From Luteibacter sp. (GTDB lineage Bacteria > Pseudomonadota > Gammaproteobacteria > Xanthomonadales > Rhodanobacteraceae): a stretch of DNA of 64,000 bases. Positions 24,521-32,783 of this stretch are shown here, one piece after another (within the stretch, counting starts at the first letter, position 1; the number at the start of each line of letters is the position of its first letter). The translations under genes and the position numbers were made by a program. The stretch lies in NCBI RefSeq assembly GCF_009912395.1, contig NZ_WNDO01000009.1, positions 62,001-126,000 of the forward strand, given 5' to 3'. The notes under the pieces are model-generated. The model saw only the letters and a program-made list of their open reading frames with translations, ran no database searches and had not been told where the DNA came from.

Positions 24521-25071
24521 CAGCGGATCACCTTCTGGAGGTCCTTGCGCAAGCCGTTCGGATCGAATCCGGCGGGGTACCAGGCGAGCGCGGTGGCGTT
24601 GGATTCGACCAGAACGGCGGCGACGCTGTCGGGCTGGGTCGGACGGAATTCGGCGAAGGCGTCGGCCGGATCGGTGCCGACAGCGTAATCGCCCATCACG
24701 CCCGTGGCGTTGGCCGCCGGTTCACCCAGATACAGCAGCCGCAGACGGTCGGCGTTGCGGTTGAGCACGATGCGCGCGTTGCGCATCAACCCCAGCGTCT
24801 CCACGCAATGCGCCGCGCAACCGGGACCCGGCAGGACGACCAGCGTGAGGCGCGGTTCCTCGTCACGCCAGGCCCAGGATTTGCCGGCCACGTCCACGCG
24901 CACCTGCGCAAGGCTGCGCTGCGGCACAATCGGCTGGCCGTTGCCCTTGCCGTCCGGCTGCCAGCCGCTCAGCGTGAGCAGGCCCGCCGCGACGATCGGT
25001 GCGAGGAAAACGAGCATGATGAGCACCAGCTTGAAGCGGCCGTTGCCGGTCTTGGCTTTCGGTTCGGTCAT
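24520..25071 (-). CDS. Membrane-anchored Sco-like/thioredoxin-fold protein of the cox cluster
   Basis: A 183-residue protein: an N-terminal anchor (about residues 14-36), then a periplasmic domain with LTLVVLPGPGCAAHCVETLGLMRNARIVL. The CAAHC pair has the C-x3-C spacing used by Sco copper chaperones, and the protein lies between surf1 and ctaA where such a subunit is often found. The distal conserved histidine of Sco is not obvious, so a role in copper or thiol handling during CuA assembly is inference. Confidence 0.7.
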   Translation of the reverse strand: MTEPKAKTGNGRFKLVLIMLVFLAPIVAAGLLTLSGWQPDGKGNGQPIVPQRSLAQVRVDVAGKSWAWRDEEPRLTLVVLPGPGCAAHCVETLGLMRNARIVLNRNADRLRLLYLGEPAANATGVMGDYAVGTDPADAFAEFRPTQPDSVAAVLVESNATALAWYPAGFDPNGLRKDLQKVIR

Positions 25072-25087
25072 GGATCGGGGCCGTCCC

Positions 25088-25801
25088 TTATCGTCGTCGT
25101 TTGCGGTGCAGGAGCACGAAAATCACCAGCGCGGCGAGCGCGAAGGTGAACCATTGGAAAGCGTAGGCGCGATGGCGCGCCGGAGGCATCACGGCAGGCG
25201 TCCAGTCGCGCGCGTAAATGCTGCCGGGATCCGCATCGAGCAGCAGGACGCGCGGATACAACGTGTGCCCGAGATCCGCGGCGATATCCTTGAGCTCGAC
25301 GTAGACCATCGTCTTTTCAGGCCCCTTCTGCTCGGGAAGGCGATCGCCTCCCAGCCGCACGCCAACACCCGGCGGTGGTACGTAGAGGCCGTGTATCGTC
25401 GTCTCGCCGGCCGGCAACGGCGGAAGGCGCGGCGTAGCCCCGCCCTCCTTCGGCAGGAAGCCGAGATCCACCAGCACGTCGCGGTCGTGGCCCTTGGCCG
25501 TGAACGGCACATAGACGTGCATGCCAACCTGGCCGCCGTGCGACTGGTCGTCGAGCAGGTAGTAGCGTCCCTCGATGTAGTGGCCGCGCAAGGCCAGACG
25601 CGGATAGCGGTCCGGCGGCGGCACCTCGGGAATCAGGCCGAACTCCTCCACACCTGCCGACGCCGCCGCGGCATACCGCCGCAGCAGTTCCTCCTTCTCC
25701 GAGGCGCGATCCAGCTGCCACAGGCCCAGGCGAGCGAACACGAGCACGCCCGCCACGGTCAGTGCGACAGCGAACCACGTCGGACGGCGCAGAAAGCTCA
25801 T
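25088..25801 (-). CDS. SURF1 family oxidase assembly protein
   Basis: A 237-residue protein with one membrane segment near each end. The N-terminal GLWQLDRASEKEELLRRY and the C-terminal PARHRAYAFQWFTFALAAL stretch are the SURF1 signatures. SURF1 helps insert heme A into oxidase subunit I. The frame opens at 25843, but the ATG at 25801 (MSFLRRPTWF) gives the usual start. It begins the minus-strand set surf1, Sco-like, ctaA, ctaB. Confidence 0.92.
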   Translation of the reverse strand: MSFLRRPTWFAVALTVAGVLVFARLGLWQLDRASEKEELLRRYAAAASAGVEEFGLIPEVPPPDRYPRLALRGHYIEGRYYLLDDQSHGGQVGMHVYVPFTAKGHDRDVLVDLGFLPKEGGATPRLPPLPAGETTIHGLYVPPPGVGVRLGGDRLPEQKGPEKTMVYVELKDIAADLGHTLYPRVLLLDADPGSIYARDWTPAVMPPARHRAYAFQWFTFALAALVIFVLLHRKRRR

Positions 25802-25860
25802 GCAATGAGCCTCGTAGCCGCCGCTATACTCGGATTGTCGCAATGGGGCGGAACGGTCAC

Positions 25861-26079
25861 GTGGAAACCATCTATAAATACGCGCTGGTGATCCTGCTGC
25901 TGGTGGTTCTGTTCAACCTTGGACAGGCCCTGTTCTTCATGATGACCGACAAGGGTCAGAGTAAACGCACCGTGTGGGCCCTCACCCGCCGTATCGGCCT
26001 GTCGCTGCTGCTCATCGCCATGGTGGCGCTGGGCATCTTCATGGGCTGGCTCCACCCGCACGGAGTCGGTCAATTCTAG
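25861..26079 (+). CDS. Twin transmembrane protein (DUF2909-like)
   Basis: A 72-residue protein with two membrane helices and the family features FFMMTDKG, RTVWALTRRIGLS and GWLHPHG at the end. Small proteins of this type accompany cox clusters; no function is assigned. A GTG at 25861 is preferred because it begins next to the first helix and has a GGGGCGGA site, and because a TATACT -10-like element at 25825-25830 leaves little room for the ATG at 25843 (78 residues). It is divergent from surf1. Confidence 0.8.
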   Translation: METIYKYALVILLLVVLFNLGQALFFMMTDKGQSKRTVWALTRRIGLSLLLIAMVALGIFMGWLHPHGVGQF

Positions 26080-26152
26080 CGCGGCCTCAGGGGGCGCCAA
26101 GGCGCGGTGCGGCAATCGGTGCCGCCGCGCCCGGCGACACCGATCCAACCCG

Positions 26153-27637
26153 TCATTCCGCCACGGGGGCCTCGAAGTCCCTGGAACCCGCCGGCGACAC
26201 GTTGCCCGCCTGATCCATCGCCTTCACGCAGACACGGAACGGCGCCTTGGCCTTGGGTAGCACGATGAACGGGGATGCCACGCTCCGGTACTTCTGGTCA
26301 TCGCCACAATCCGTGGCCCCCAGCCTGCCCACCTTGAGCAGATACGGCGGCTGGTAGCCTGCAACGAGCTGTACCGTCCACGTATCGGCGGATTCCTCCC
26401 GGATGTCCACCTCCGGCGCGACGCTCGGTGGCGTATCGTCGATGACGCGCAGCAGCACGCTGGCGTGCTCCGGCGCCTGCCAGTCGTTGTCGATGCCCTT
26501 CTGGCCCAGCACGCACAACGCATAGGCACCCTCCGCGCGCTCCAGCGGCTGGGCCTCCCACGGGCGATCCGCCGCATAGACCGGCACGCTGTAGCCCTGC
26601 GGGTCGGCGCAATCGATCGATGCGGCGTCCCCCTGCTTGTAGCGCACCCACCGTGTGTAGTCGTCCACGATCACACCCCACGGGGCAGGCATCGCGCCGT
26701 CCTCGCCGGGGATGTCGCCACGGGTGAACTGCGGCACGACACGCCCCAGTTTCACGCCGTCGCCGGGATCGAGCGCGGTACCGTCCCAGCTTCCGTCCGC
26801 GCGAAACGCCGCCATGAATGGCGCCACCAGACTGAGATAGCTCGCGCCCTCGCGGGACACCGGCGCCCTTTCGGTCAGCTCACAGGGACGATGGACGCCG
26901 CAACCGGCGAACCGCGCATCGACCTTGGTGCCCATCACACCCACCACCTCCGACGTGCCTGCGCGCAGGGCCGCCGAGCCGGAGCTGCCGCCCGCCACAC
27001 CCGCGCAATCCGTGCGCGACGCCTGCGTCCAGAATCGAGGGCCTTCGAACAGGCGCAGCGGTTCGCCCGCCTCGCAGGTCGACAGGCGCAGGAACTGGTC
27101 GTCCTCCGCCACGCCATCCACCGGCACATGGACCAGCTCGATGGGCAGGTCGCCAACGATGTGCGGCGATGCCGCCACAAGGGGCTGCACACCGGCCGCC
27201 GCCAGGTCGCCATAGGTGGCATCCAGCTCCACGACCGCCATGTCCACGCCCTTCATCTTGGCGTAGCGGACACGCCGCACGTCGAAAGCGCGATGGTTCG
27301 CCTGATTGTCCTGGAAGTAACCCGGCGTGAAGCGCCAGCCTTCCCCCGCAGGGGTATCGACCTGCACCTCGTTTGCGCCATCGACGAAGGCGTCGTCAAG
27401 AACGCAATGCGCCGAGGTAAGCAGCAGGGCCGATCGATCCGGGTCGGGTGTGGCGGATCCGGCAACGAGCGATGCCGTGCAATGGCTCGAAGCGACCAAT
27501 TGCCCCGCCGCGTGGTAGCGCGCGTCCGCCGACGATGGCAGCAGGCTCGCCTCGCCAGCGACTGCGGCCAGGCCGTAACCCAGCGACACCAACGCAAACG
27601 ACCAGCGCGACAGGCGCGCATCGACTCTCCGTATCAT
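26153..27637 (-). CDS. Secreted trypsin-like serine protease
   Basis: A 494-residue exported protein. Signal peptide about residues 1-28; a chymotrypsin-fold domain carries the triad as TSAHC (His), VDMAVVEL (Asp) and DCAGVAGGSSGSA (Ser). A C-terminal region of about 170 residues contains two beta-rich stretches with paired cysteines, possibly a binding or prodomain-like module. It resembles secreted glutamyl-endopeptidase-like proteases, but specificity is not readable. It interrupts the oxidase cluster together with the lipoprotein gene upstream. Confidence 0.85.
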   Translation of the reverse strand: MIRRVDARLSRWSFALVSLGYGLAAVAGEASLLPSSADARYHAAGQLVASSHCTASLVAGSATPDPDRSALLLTSAHCVLDDAFVDGANEVQVDTPAGEGWRFTPGYFQDNQANHRAFDVRRVRYAKMKGVDMAVVELDATYGDLAAAGVQPLVAASPHIVGDLPIELVHVPVDGVAEDDQFLRLSTCEAGEPLRLFEGPRFWTQASRTDCAGVAGGSSGSAALRAGTSEVVGVMGTKVDARFAGCGVHRPCELTERAPVSREGASYLSLVAPFMAAFRADGSWDGTALDPGDGVKLGRVVPQFTRGDIPGEDGAMPAPWGVIVDDYTRWVRYKQGDAASIDCADPQGYSVPVYAADRPWEAQPLERAEGAYALCVLGQKGIDNDWQAPEHASVLLRVIDDTPPSVAPEVDIREESADTWTVQLVAGYQPPYLLKVGRLGATDCGDDQKYRSVASPFIVLPKAKAPFRVCVKAMDQAGNVSPAGSRDFEAPVAE

Positions 27638-27660
27638 CGAACATCTCCTTGTAAATACAG

Positions 27661-27692
27661 CATCCCTGACCTTCGGCCGAAGGCCAGGGATG
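27661..27692. repeat. Long palindrome upstream of the protease gene
   Basis: A 32-base near-perfect inverted repeat, CATCCCTG at one end and CAGGGATG at the other around the palindrome CCTTCGGCCGAAGG, with one mismatched pair. It lies 24 bases before the protease ATG. It may terminate the lipoprotein transcript or be a regulator site. Confidence 0.55.
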
Positions 27693-27808
27693 ATCGTATC
27701 AAGCGGAGATGAGGCAGCCCCTGGCGGTATCCGATACCCGTCGAAAGATCGCCTCGCGCATCATGGCAGGCGATATCCCTTCATTTTCGTAGGGCTCGGA
27801 CGACGCGG

Positions 27809-28177
27809 TTATTTCTGCTGTTGCACGTATCCGCGGCGATACATGCAGTCGTCGATGAAGGCGTCGCGCGCGTCGCCATTGAGGTCCTTATCCGAATAGA
27901 TCGGATCGTGGTACGTGCCGCTCTTCTCCTTGCAGACCTGCGTGCCGTCGTCGCGCGTCTTGCACTTGGTCTCGCCCTTCTCGTAGTAACCCTCGCTCGA
28001 CATGTAGGTGACCATGTTCGGTGCCACGCGGTTGTAGCCGTACGCCTTGCAACTGGCGAGGTCCGCGTCGCGGGTCTGCGGATCGGTGCCGGGACGCACC
28101 CATTCCGTACAGCCGGCAAGGGAGAGCGAGGCCGCCGCGACGGCGGCGAACAGAAGGGGCTTGAGCGACTCCATCAT
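27809..28177 (-). CDS. Small putative lipoprotein
   Basis: A protein of about 122 residues with a lipoprotein signal (hydrophobic AAVAAASLSLAGC lipobox). The mature part has four further cysteines (around SCKAYGY, TKCKTR, QVCKEK and DDCMYRR) and a central GTYHDPIYSDKDLNGDARDAFIDDCM stretch. I do not recognise a family. Start at the ATG 28177; the adjacent ATG at 28174 is equally possible. It lies between the ctaE end and the secreted protease. Confidence 0.75.
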   Translation of the reverse strand: MMESLKPLLFAAVAAASLSLAGCTEWVRPGTDPQTRDADLASCKAYGYNRVAPNMVTYMSSEGYYEKGETKCKTRDDGTQVCKEKSGTYHDPIYSDKDLNGDARDAFIDDCMYRRGYVQQQK

Positions 28178-28347
28178 GGGGCGCGATTCCTGGACCAGTC
28201 GGGGACGCGACGGTGGCGACACGCTGGTTTCGGGCCATCACCGGGGGATGGCCGCAGTATCGTGCGAAATACCTCAATAGAGCTTGACGCATCCCTGCGT
28301 CATTCAGCATTCGGATGCCAAATCTTTAGCTGGCCGTCAGGCATCGC

Positions 28348-28364
28348 GGCTCCCATGGGGAGCC
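28348..28364. terminator. Hairpin downstream of ctaE
   Basis: GGCTCCC-ATG-GGGAGCC, a perfect 7-bp stem beginning 8 bases past the ctaE stop, followed on the minus strand by no strong T-tract. Likely marks the 3' end of the ctaC-ctaD-ctaE transcript. Confidence 0.4.
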
Positions 28365-28371
28365 GGCATCG

Positions 28372-29262
28372 TCAAAGCACGTAGACGAACAGGAACAATC
28401 CCAGCCAGACCACGTCCACGAAATGCCAGTACCAGGCGACGGCTTCGAAGCCAAAGTGGTCGTCCTTGGTGAAGTGTCCCTTGGCGCAACGCAGCCAGAT
28501 GATCGCCAGCATGATCGTGCCCAGGGTCACGTGCATGCCGTGGAAGCCCGTGAGCATGAAGAACGTGGCGCCGTACACGCCGCTACCCAGGGTCAGGTTG
28601 AAGTGCTCGTACGCCTCGGCGTACTCGTGGGCCTGGCAGAACAGGAACAGGCAGCCGAGCAGCACGGTGGCACCCAGGCCGATCAACAGCGCCTTGCGGT
28701 GTCCCGCCTTGAGCGCGTGATGGGCGATGGTGATGGTGACGCCCGACGACAGCAGGATCAGGGTGTTGAGCAGCGGCAGGCCCCACGCCGCGATCGTCTG
28801 GAAGGAACCGCCGATCTTGCCCGGACCACCGCCGCCTGACGCGCCCCAGGCCGCGTTGTAGTTTTCCCAGATGAACTGGTGGGTGAGCACGCCGTGGCCT
28901 TCGCCGCCCAGCCAGGGCACCGAGAAGATGCGGGCGTAGAACAGCGCGCCGAAGAAGGCCCCGAAGAACATCACCTCGGAGAAGATGAACCACATCATGC
29001 CCATGCGGAACGAGCGGTCCACCTGGTCGTTGTAGCTGCCGCTCATCGACTCGCGGATGACGGAGCGAAACCATCCGAAGAACATGCCGAGGATGGCCAC
29101 CACGCCGACCCAGAACACGGTCTTGCCGAAACCGGCGTCACCGGGCTGGGCATTGAGCCAGTGCGCGGCGCCGAACACGGTGACGAACATCGAGACGGCC
29201 GCGACGATCGGCCAATAGCTCTTGCTCGGTACGAAATAGACGTCGTGTTGCTGCTGACCCAT
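28372..29262 (-). CDS. ctaE: Cytochrome c oxidase subunit III
   Basis: A 296-residue polytopic protein with seven hydrophobic segments and the subunit III features YFVPSKSYWPIV, RMGMMWFIFSEVMFFGAFF, GFHGMHVTLGTIML and a C-terminal WYWHFVDVVWLGLFLFVYVL. It stabilises the proton-pumping core of the aa3-type oxidase in the inner membrane. It is 35 bases downstream of the 41-residue gene. Confidence 0.97.
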   Translation of the reverse strand: MGQQQHDVYFVPSKSYWPIVAAVSMFVTVFGAAHWLNAQPGDAGFGKTVFWVGVVAILGMFFGWFRSVIRESMSGSYNDQVDRSFRMGMMWFIFSEVMFFGAFFGALFYARIFSVPWLGGEGHGVLTHQFIWENYNAAWGASGGGGPGKIGGSFQTIAAWGLPLLNTLILLSSGVTITIAHHALKAGHRKALLIGLGATVLLGCLFLFCQAHEYAEAYEHFNLTLGSGVYGATFFMLTGFHGMHVTLGTIMLAIIWLRCAKGHFTKDDHFGFEAVAWYWHFVDVVWLGLFLFVYVL

Positions 29263-29297
29263 GGTGTCTTCCCGTGGATGTTCTGTTCGTTGGCGGC

Positions 29298-29423
29298 CTA
29301 GATCTTCAGCATCTGCACGATCGACATCACGAAGATGCCCAGCGCGACGCCGCCCGCGATCATGGCGGTGCGCTTGGCCTGGCGGCGGCGCGTGGCAAGC
29401 TCGTCGGTGGACATCGTCGTCAT
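29298..29423 (-). CDS. Small membrane protein between ctaD and ctaE
   Basis: A 41-residue protein, MTTMSTDELATRRRQAKRTA followed by one hydrophobic helix (MIAGGVALGIFVMSIVQMLKI). A charged N-terminus with a single membrane span, placed 3 bases after the ctaD stop, is typical of the small cytochrome-oxidase assembly proteins found at this position. It is too short for the supplied reading frames and was translated by hand. The tight spacing on both sides supports a genuine gene. Confidence 0.75.
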   Translation of the reverse strand: MTTMSTDELATRRRQAKRTAMIAGGVALGIFVMSIVQMLKI

Positions 29424-29426
29424 CGA

Positions 29427-31040
29427 TCAGTGCTCCGTGTTGCCGTGGGCCAGCTCATCGTCATGGATGACCGGCGGCACGTCGAAGGTGTGGAACGGCG
29501 CCGGCGACGGCACGGTCCACTCCAGGCCCTTGGCACCTTCCCAGGAGCGATCCGCGGCCTTCTTCTTCGAGAAGAACACGCAGTGGATCACCACGCCCAG
29601 GAAGATCAGCTGCGAGGCGCCGAACCAGAAGCCGCCGATCGAGCTGATCATGTTGAAGTTGGCGAAGGCCACGTTGTAGTCCGGGATGCGACGGGGCATG
29701 CCGGCGAGGCCGAGGAAGTGCTGCGGGAAGAAGAGCACGTTGACCGAGATGACGCTCGACCAGAAGTGGATCTTGCCCCAGGTCTCGCTGTACATGTGGC
29801 CCGACCACTTCGGCAGCCAGTAGTACGCGGCGGCCATGATCGAGAAGGCCGCGCCGGTCACCAGCACGTAGTGGAAGTGCGCCACCACGAAGTACGTGTC
29901 GTGGTACTGGAAGTCGGCCGGGGCCAGGGCGAGCATCAGGCCCGAGAAGCCACCGATGGTGAACAGGATCACGAAGGCGATCGAGAACAGCATCGGCGTC
30001 TCGAAGGTCATCGAGCCGCCCCACATCGTGGACACCCAGTTGAACACCTTCACGCCCGTCGGCACCGCGATGAGCATGGTGGCGTACATGAAGAAGATCT
30101 CGGCACCCATCGGCAGGCCCACGGCGAACATGTGGTGCGCCCAGACGATGAACGAGAGGAAGGCGATGGAGGCGATGGCGAACACCATCGCGCGGTAGCC
30201 GAAGATCGGCTTGCGGGCGAAGGTGGGGATGATCTCCGAGATGATCCCGAACGCCGGCAGGATCATGATGTACACCTCGGGATGCCCGAAGAACCAGAAG
30301 ATGTGCTGGAACAGCACCGGGTCGCCGCCGCCGGCGGCATTGAAGAAGTTGGTGTGGAAGTACTTGTCGGTGAGCAGCATCGTCACCGCACCGGCCAGCA
30401 CCGGCATCACCGCGATCAGCAGGAAGGCCGTGATCAGCCAGCTCCACACGAAGACCGGCATCTTCAGCAGGTCCATGCCTGGAGCGCGCATATTGAGGAT
30501 GGTGGCGATGATGTTGATCGCGCCCATGATCGAGCTGATACCCATCAGGTGGATCGCGAAGATCGTGTAGGCGATCGATTCACCCTGCAGCGAAAGCGGC
30601 GGGTACATCGTCCAGCCACCGGCGGGGCCGCCGCCCGGCATGAAGAGGGTAGACAGCAGCAGGATGAAGGCGAACGGCATGATCCAGAACGACAGGTTGT
30701 TCATGCGCGGCAGCGCCATGTCCGGCGCGCCGACCATGAGCGGGATCATCCAGTTCGCCAGGCCCACGAAGGAGGGCATGATCGCGCCGAAGATCATCAC
30801 CAGCGCGTGCATCGTCGTCATTTCGTTGAAGAAATACGGCTGCACGAGCTGCATGCCCGGCTTGAACAGCTCCGCGCGGATCACCATCGCGAACGCGCCG
30901 CCGATGAAGAACATCGTCAGCGAGAAGATCAGGTAAAGCGTGCCGATGTCCTTGTGGTTCGTGGACATCACCCATCGCTGGAAGAATCCGGAAGGGGCAC
31001 CGTGGTGATCGTGGTGGTCGTGGGTGGCTTCATGCGCCAT
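29427..31040 (-). CDS. ctaD: Cytochrome c oxidase subunit I
   Basis: A 537-residue heme-copper oxidase subunit I with twelve membrane segments. Visible ligands and channel motifs include HALVMIFGAIMPSF (low-spin heme ligand region), FWFFGHPEVYIMILPAFGI (CuB histidine, cross-linked tyrosine), WAHHMFAVGL (paired CuB histidines) and HDTYFVVAHFHYVL (heme a3 and heme a histidines). It reduces oxygen to water and pumps protons. Second gene of ctaC-ctaD-small-ctaE. Confidence 0.98.
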   Translation of the reverse strand: MAHEATHDHHDHHGAPSGFFQRWVMSTNHKDIGTLYLIFSLTMFFIGGAFAMVIRAELFKPGMQLVQPYFFNEMTTMHALVMIFGAIMPSFVGLANWMIPLMVGAPDMALPRMNNLSFWIMPFAFILLLSTLFMPGGGPAGGWTMYPPLSLQGESIAYTIFAIHLMGISSIMGAINIIATILNMRAPGMDLLKMPVFVWSWLITAFLLIAVMPVLAGAVTMLLTDKYFHTNFFNAAGGGDPVLFQHIFWFFGHPEVYIMILPAFGIISEIIPTFARKPIFGYRAMVFAIASIAFLSFIVWAHHMFAVGLPMGAEIFFMYATMLIAVPTGVKVFNWVSTMWGGSMTFETPMLFSIAFVILFTIGGFSGLMLALAPADFQYHDTYFVVAHFHYVLVTGAAFSIMAAAYYWLPKWSGHMYSETWGKIHFWSSVISVNVLFFPQHFLGLAGMPRRIPDYNVAFANFNMISSIGGFWFGASQLIFLGVVIHCVFFSKKKAADRSWEGAKGLEWTVPSPAPFHTFDVPPVIHDDELAHGNTEH

Positions 31041-31077
31041 GGACTTGCACCTCTACACTAATGCTGCGTGGATTCGG

Positions 31078-31980
31078 TTAACCCTGGGGAGCCGGGGCGG
31101 GAGCGGCCTGTGCGGTCTGGGCGGCTTTCTCGACCTTGGCCGCGTCCTCCTGGGAGGCCAGCCACTGCTCGAATTCGGCCCGGGGCACCGCCTTGACCAC
31201 GATCGGCATGAAGCCGTGGTCCTGGCCGCACAATTCGGCGCACTGGCCGCGATAGACGCCCGGTTCCTTGATCTTGGTCCAGGCGGAATTGGCGATGCCC
31301 GGAATGGCGTCCATCTTCCAGCCCAGCGCCGGTACCCACCACGAGTGGATGACGTCGCCGCCGACGATGATGAAGCGGATCTTGACCCCTACCGGTACGA
31401 CGAGGGGCTTGTCCACGTCGAGCAAGTAGGTGGGGTAGCCGTCGACCTGGATCTTCTCCGGGTCGAGGTTGGAGCGAAGCTGGCGGGTGCGGTCGGAGGT
31501 TTCTTCCAGCTTGGACATGAAGCCCACCTGGTTGACGCCCTTACCCTTGTAGTCGACGTAGTCGTAGCGCCATTTCCACTGGTAGCCGGTGACCTTGATG
31601 GTCATCTCGGAGCCCGTGGTGTCGGCGAAGGTGGTGAGACCACCCGTGGCCAGGTGCGCCAGGAAAATGAGGATGATGACGGGGACGACCGTCCAGACGA
31701 TTTCGAGCTTGGTGCTGTGCGACCACTTCTCGGCGACGGCGCCGCGCGATTTGCGGAAGCGGAACATCGCGATGAACATCGCGCCGAAGACGACGACGCC
31801 AATGACCACGCAGACCCACAGCGCCACCATGTGCATCGCGTAGGGCGACCATTCGCTGACGCCCTTGGTCATGTTCAGCTGGTTGGGTACCGGGTTGGCC
31901 CATGCCGCCGTCCCTCCCAGCAAAGCTGCGGCCCCCGCAGCCCACGTCGAAACCGATCGTCCGATGCCGCCAGATGTCAT
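31078..31980 (-). CDS. ctaC: Cytochrome c oxidase subunit II
   Basis: A 300-residue subunit: signal peptide, two membrane helices, then a periplasmic cupredoxin domain with the CuA site, HSWWVPALG and GQCAELCGQDHGFMPIVV (Cys, Cys, His, Met ligands). It takes electrons from cytochrome c to subunit I. An Ala/Pro/Lys-rich tail of about 30 residues follows. It is the first structural gene, and its start overlaps the stop of the DUF2244 gene by 4 bases. Confidence 0.97.
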   Translation of the reverse strand: MTSGGIGRSVSTWAAGAAALLGGTAAWANPVPNQLNMTKGVSEWSPYAMHMVALWVCVVIGVVVFGAMFIAMFRFRKSRGAVAEKWSHSTKLEIVWTVVPVIILIFLAHLATGGLTTFADTTGSEMTIKVTGYQWKWRYDYVDYKGKGVNQVGFMSKLEETSDRTRQLRSNLDPEKIQVDGYPTYLLDVDKPLVVPVGVKIRFIIVGGDVIHSWWVPALGWKMDAIPGIANSAWTKIKEPGVYRGQCAELCGQDHGFMPIVVKAVPRAEFEQWLASQEDAAKVEKAAQTAQAAPAPAPQG

Positions 31981-32483
31981 GTTTGCACCTTTGTTGAACC
32001 TACCTGCGCGTCTGTCCGGATGGCTTCGGATAGCAGCACCATGAGTTTCCTTGAGGCGTCGACCCGTTCCTCTTCCCCAAGGAACGCGCCGATTTCGAGC
32101 TCATTGCCGTGCGATGTAAGCAACAGGCGCTGCCGCCCGTTGCGTTGGACCAGCCCCACCCTGACCCAGTATGTCTGGAAGTGCGAAACCCGGCGACCGG
32201 GTACCACCCGAACCTCCAGCGTATCCCGGTCGATCGCGATGCGTTCACCCCTGTCGCCGGCCCGCCAGGCCGCGCCAAGCGCGAACCCCACGACGAAGGC
32301 CTCGACCAGCGCGAACACGGGAGCGAAGACGTTCCCCTGCCATGCGCCGAACAGCGCCGTCGCCAGGGCTATCGCCGACAGGGCGATGATGAGCCTCCAC
32401 AGGCCGCGTTTGTCCAGCGCACGGTTGGGCTTGAGCCACAACACGCGCGGCTGACCCGCGGCGGTCTGTCGAAGCACGATCAT
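31977..32483 (-). CDS. DUF2244-like membrane protein
   Basis: A protein of about 168 residues with two central membrane helices (LIIALSAIALATALFGAW and VFALVEAFVVGFALGAAW) and a C-terminal domain with FQTYWVRVGLVQRNGRQRLLLTSHGNELEIGAFLGEEER. This matches the DUF2244 family, which often precedes ctaC. Function unknown. The ATG at 32483 has an AGGA site 5 bases upstream; an in-frame ATG at 32489 is possible. It opens the oxidase operon. Confidence 0.82.
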   Translation of the reverse strand: MIVLRQTAAGQPRVLWLKPNRALDKRGLWRLIIALSAIALATALFGAWQGNVFAPVFALVEAFVVGFALGAAWRAGDRGERIAIDRDTLEVRVVPGRRVSHFQTYWVRVGLVQRNGRQRLLLTSHGNELEIGAFLGEEERVDASRKLMVLLSEAIRTDAQVGSTKVQT

Positions 32484-32717
32484 GGACATCCTGGCGTGCC
32501 TGGAACGCTCGGATGATAGGGCGCCCAACAGGATGCGGCAAGGTTGTCACGTGACGGAATGTCGCAGGGAATGTCGACAGCGTGGAGGTGACGCCTGACG
32601 GAAGTGCCAAGGCAGCCCTTGGTGAAGGGTGAAGCGCTGACCGTAAGTCGCATACGGGAGCGCACGGTTCACAAGGCGGCGGGGCCGCCGCTTACGCTTC
32701 ACGATTCACCCTGCAAA

Positions 32718-32751
32718 GCAGCACACAAGATGCTGCGCCCTACCCTACAAT
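32718..32751 (+). promoter_or_regulatory. putA promoter region with inverted repeat
   Basis: TACAAT (-10, 32746-32751) lies 32 bases before the putA GTG. The inverted repeat GCAGCA-N7-TGCTGC (32718-32736) overlaps where the -35 should be, and no good -35 hexamer is visible. A dyad in that position suggests control by a separate regulator, which fits a PutA that lacks its own DNA-binding domain. Confidence 0.4.
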
Positions 32752-32783
32752 GACCGGTCTCCCAGTCCCCCCAAGCCACCCAA

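Noticed and set aside
29263-29426. A cox11 gene missed in the gap between ctaD and ctaE
   Set aside because: The gap has room only for a 41-residue frame; no Cox11 motif is encoded.
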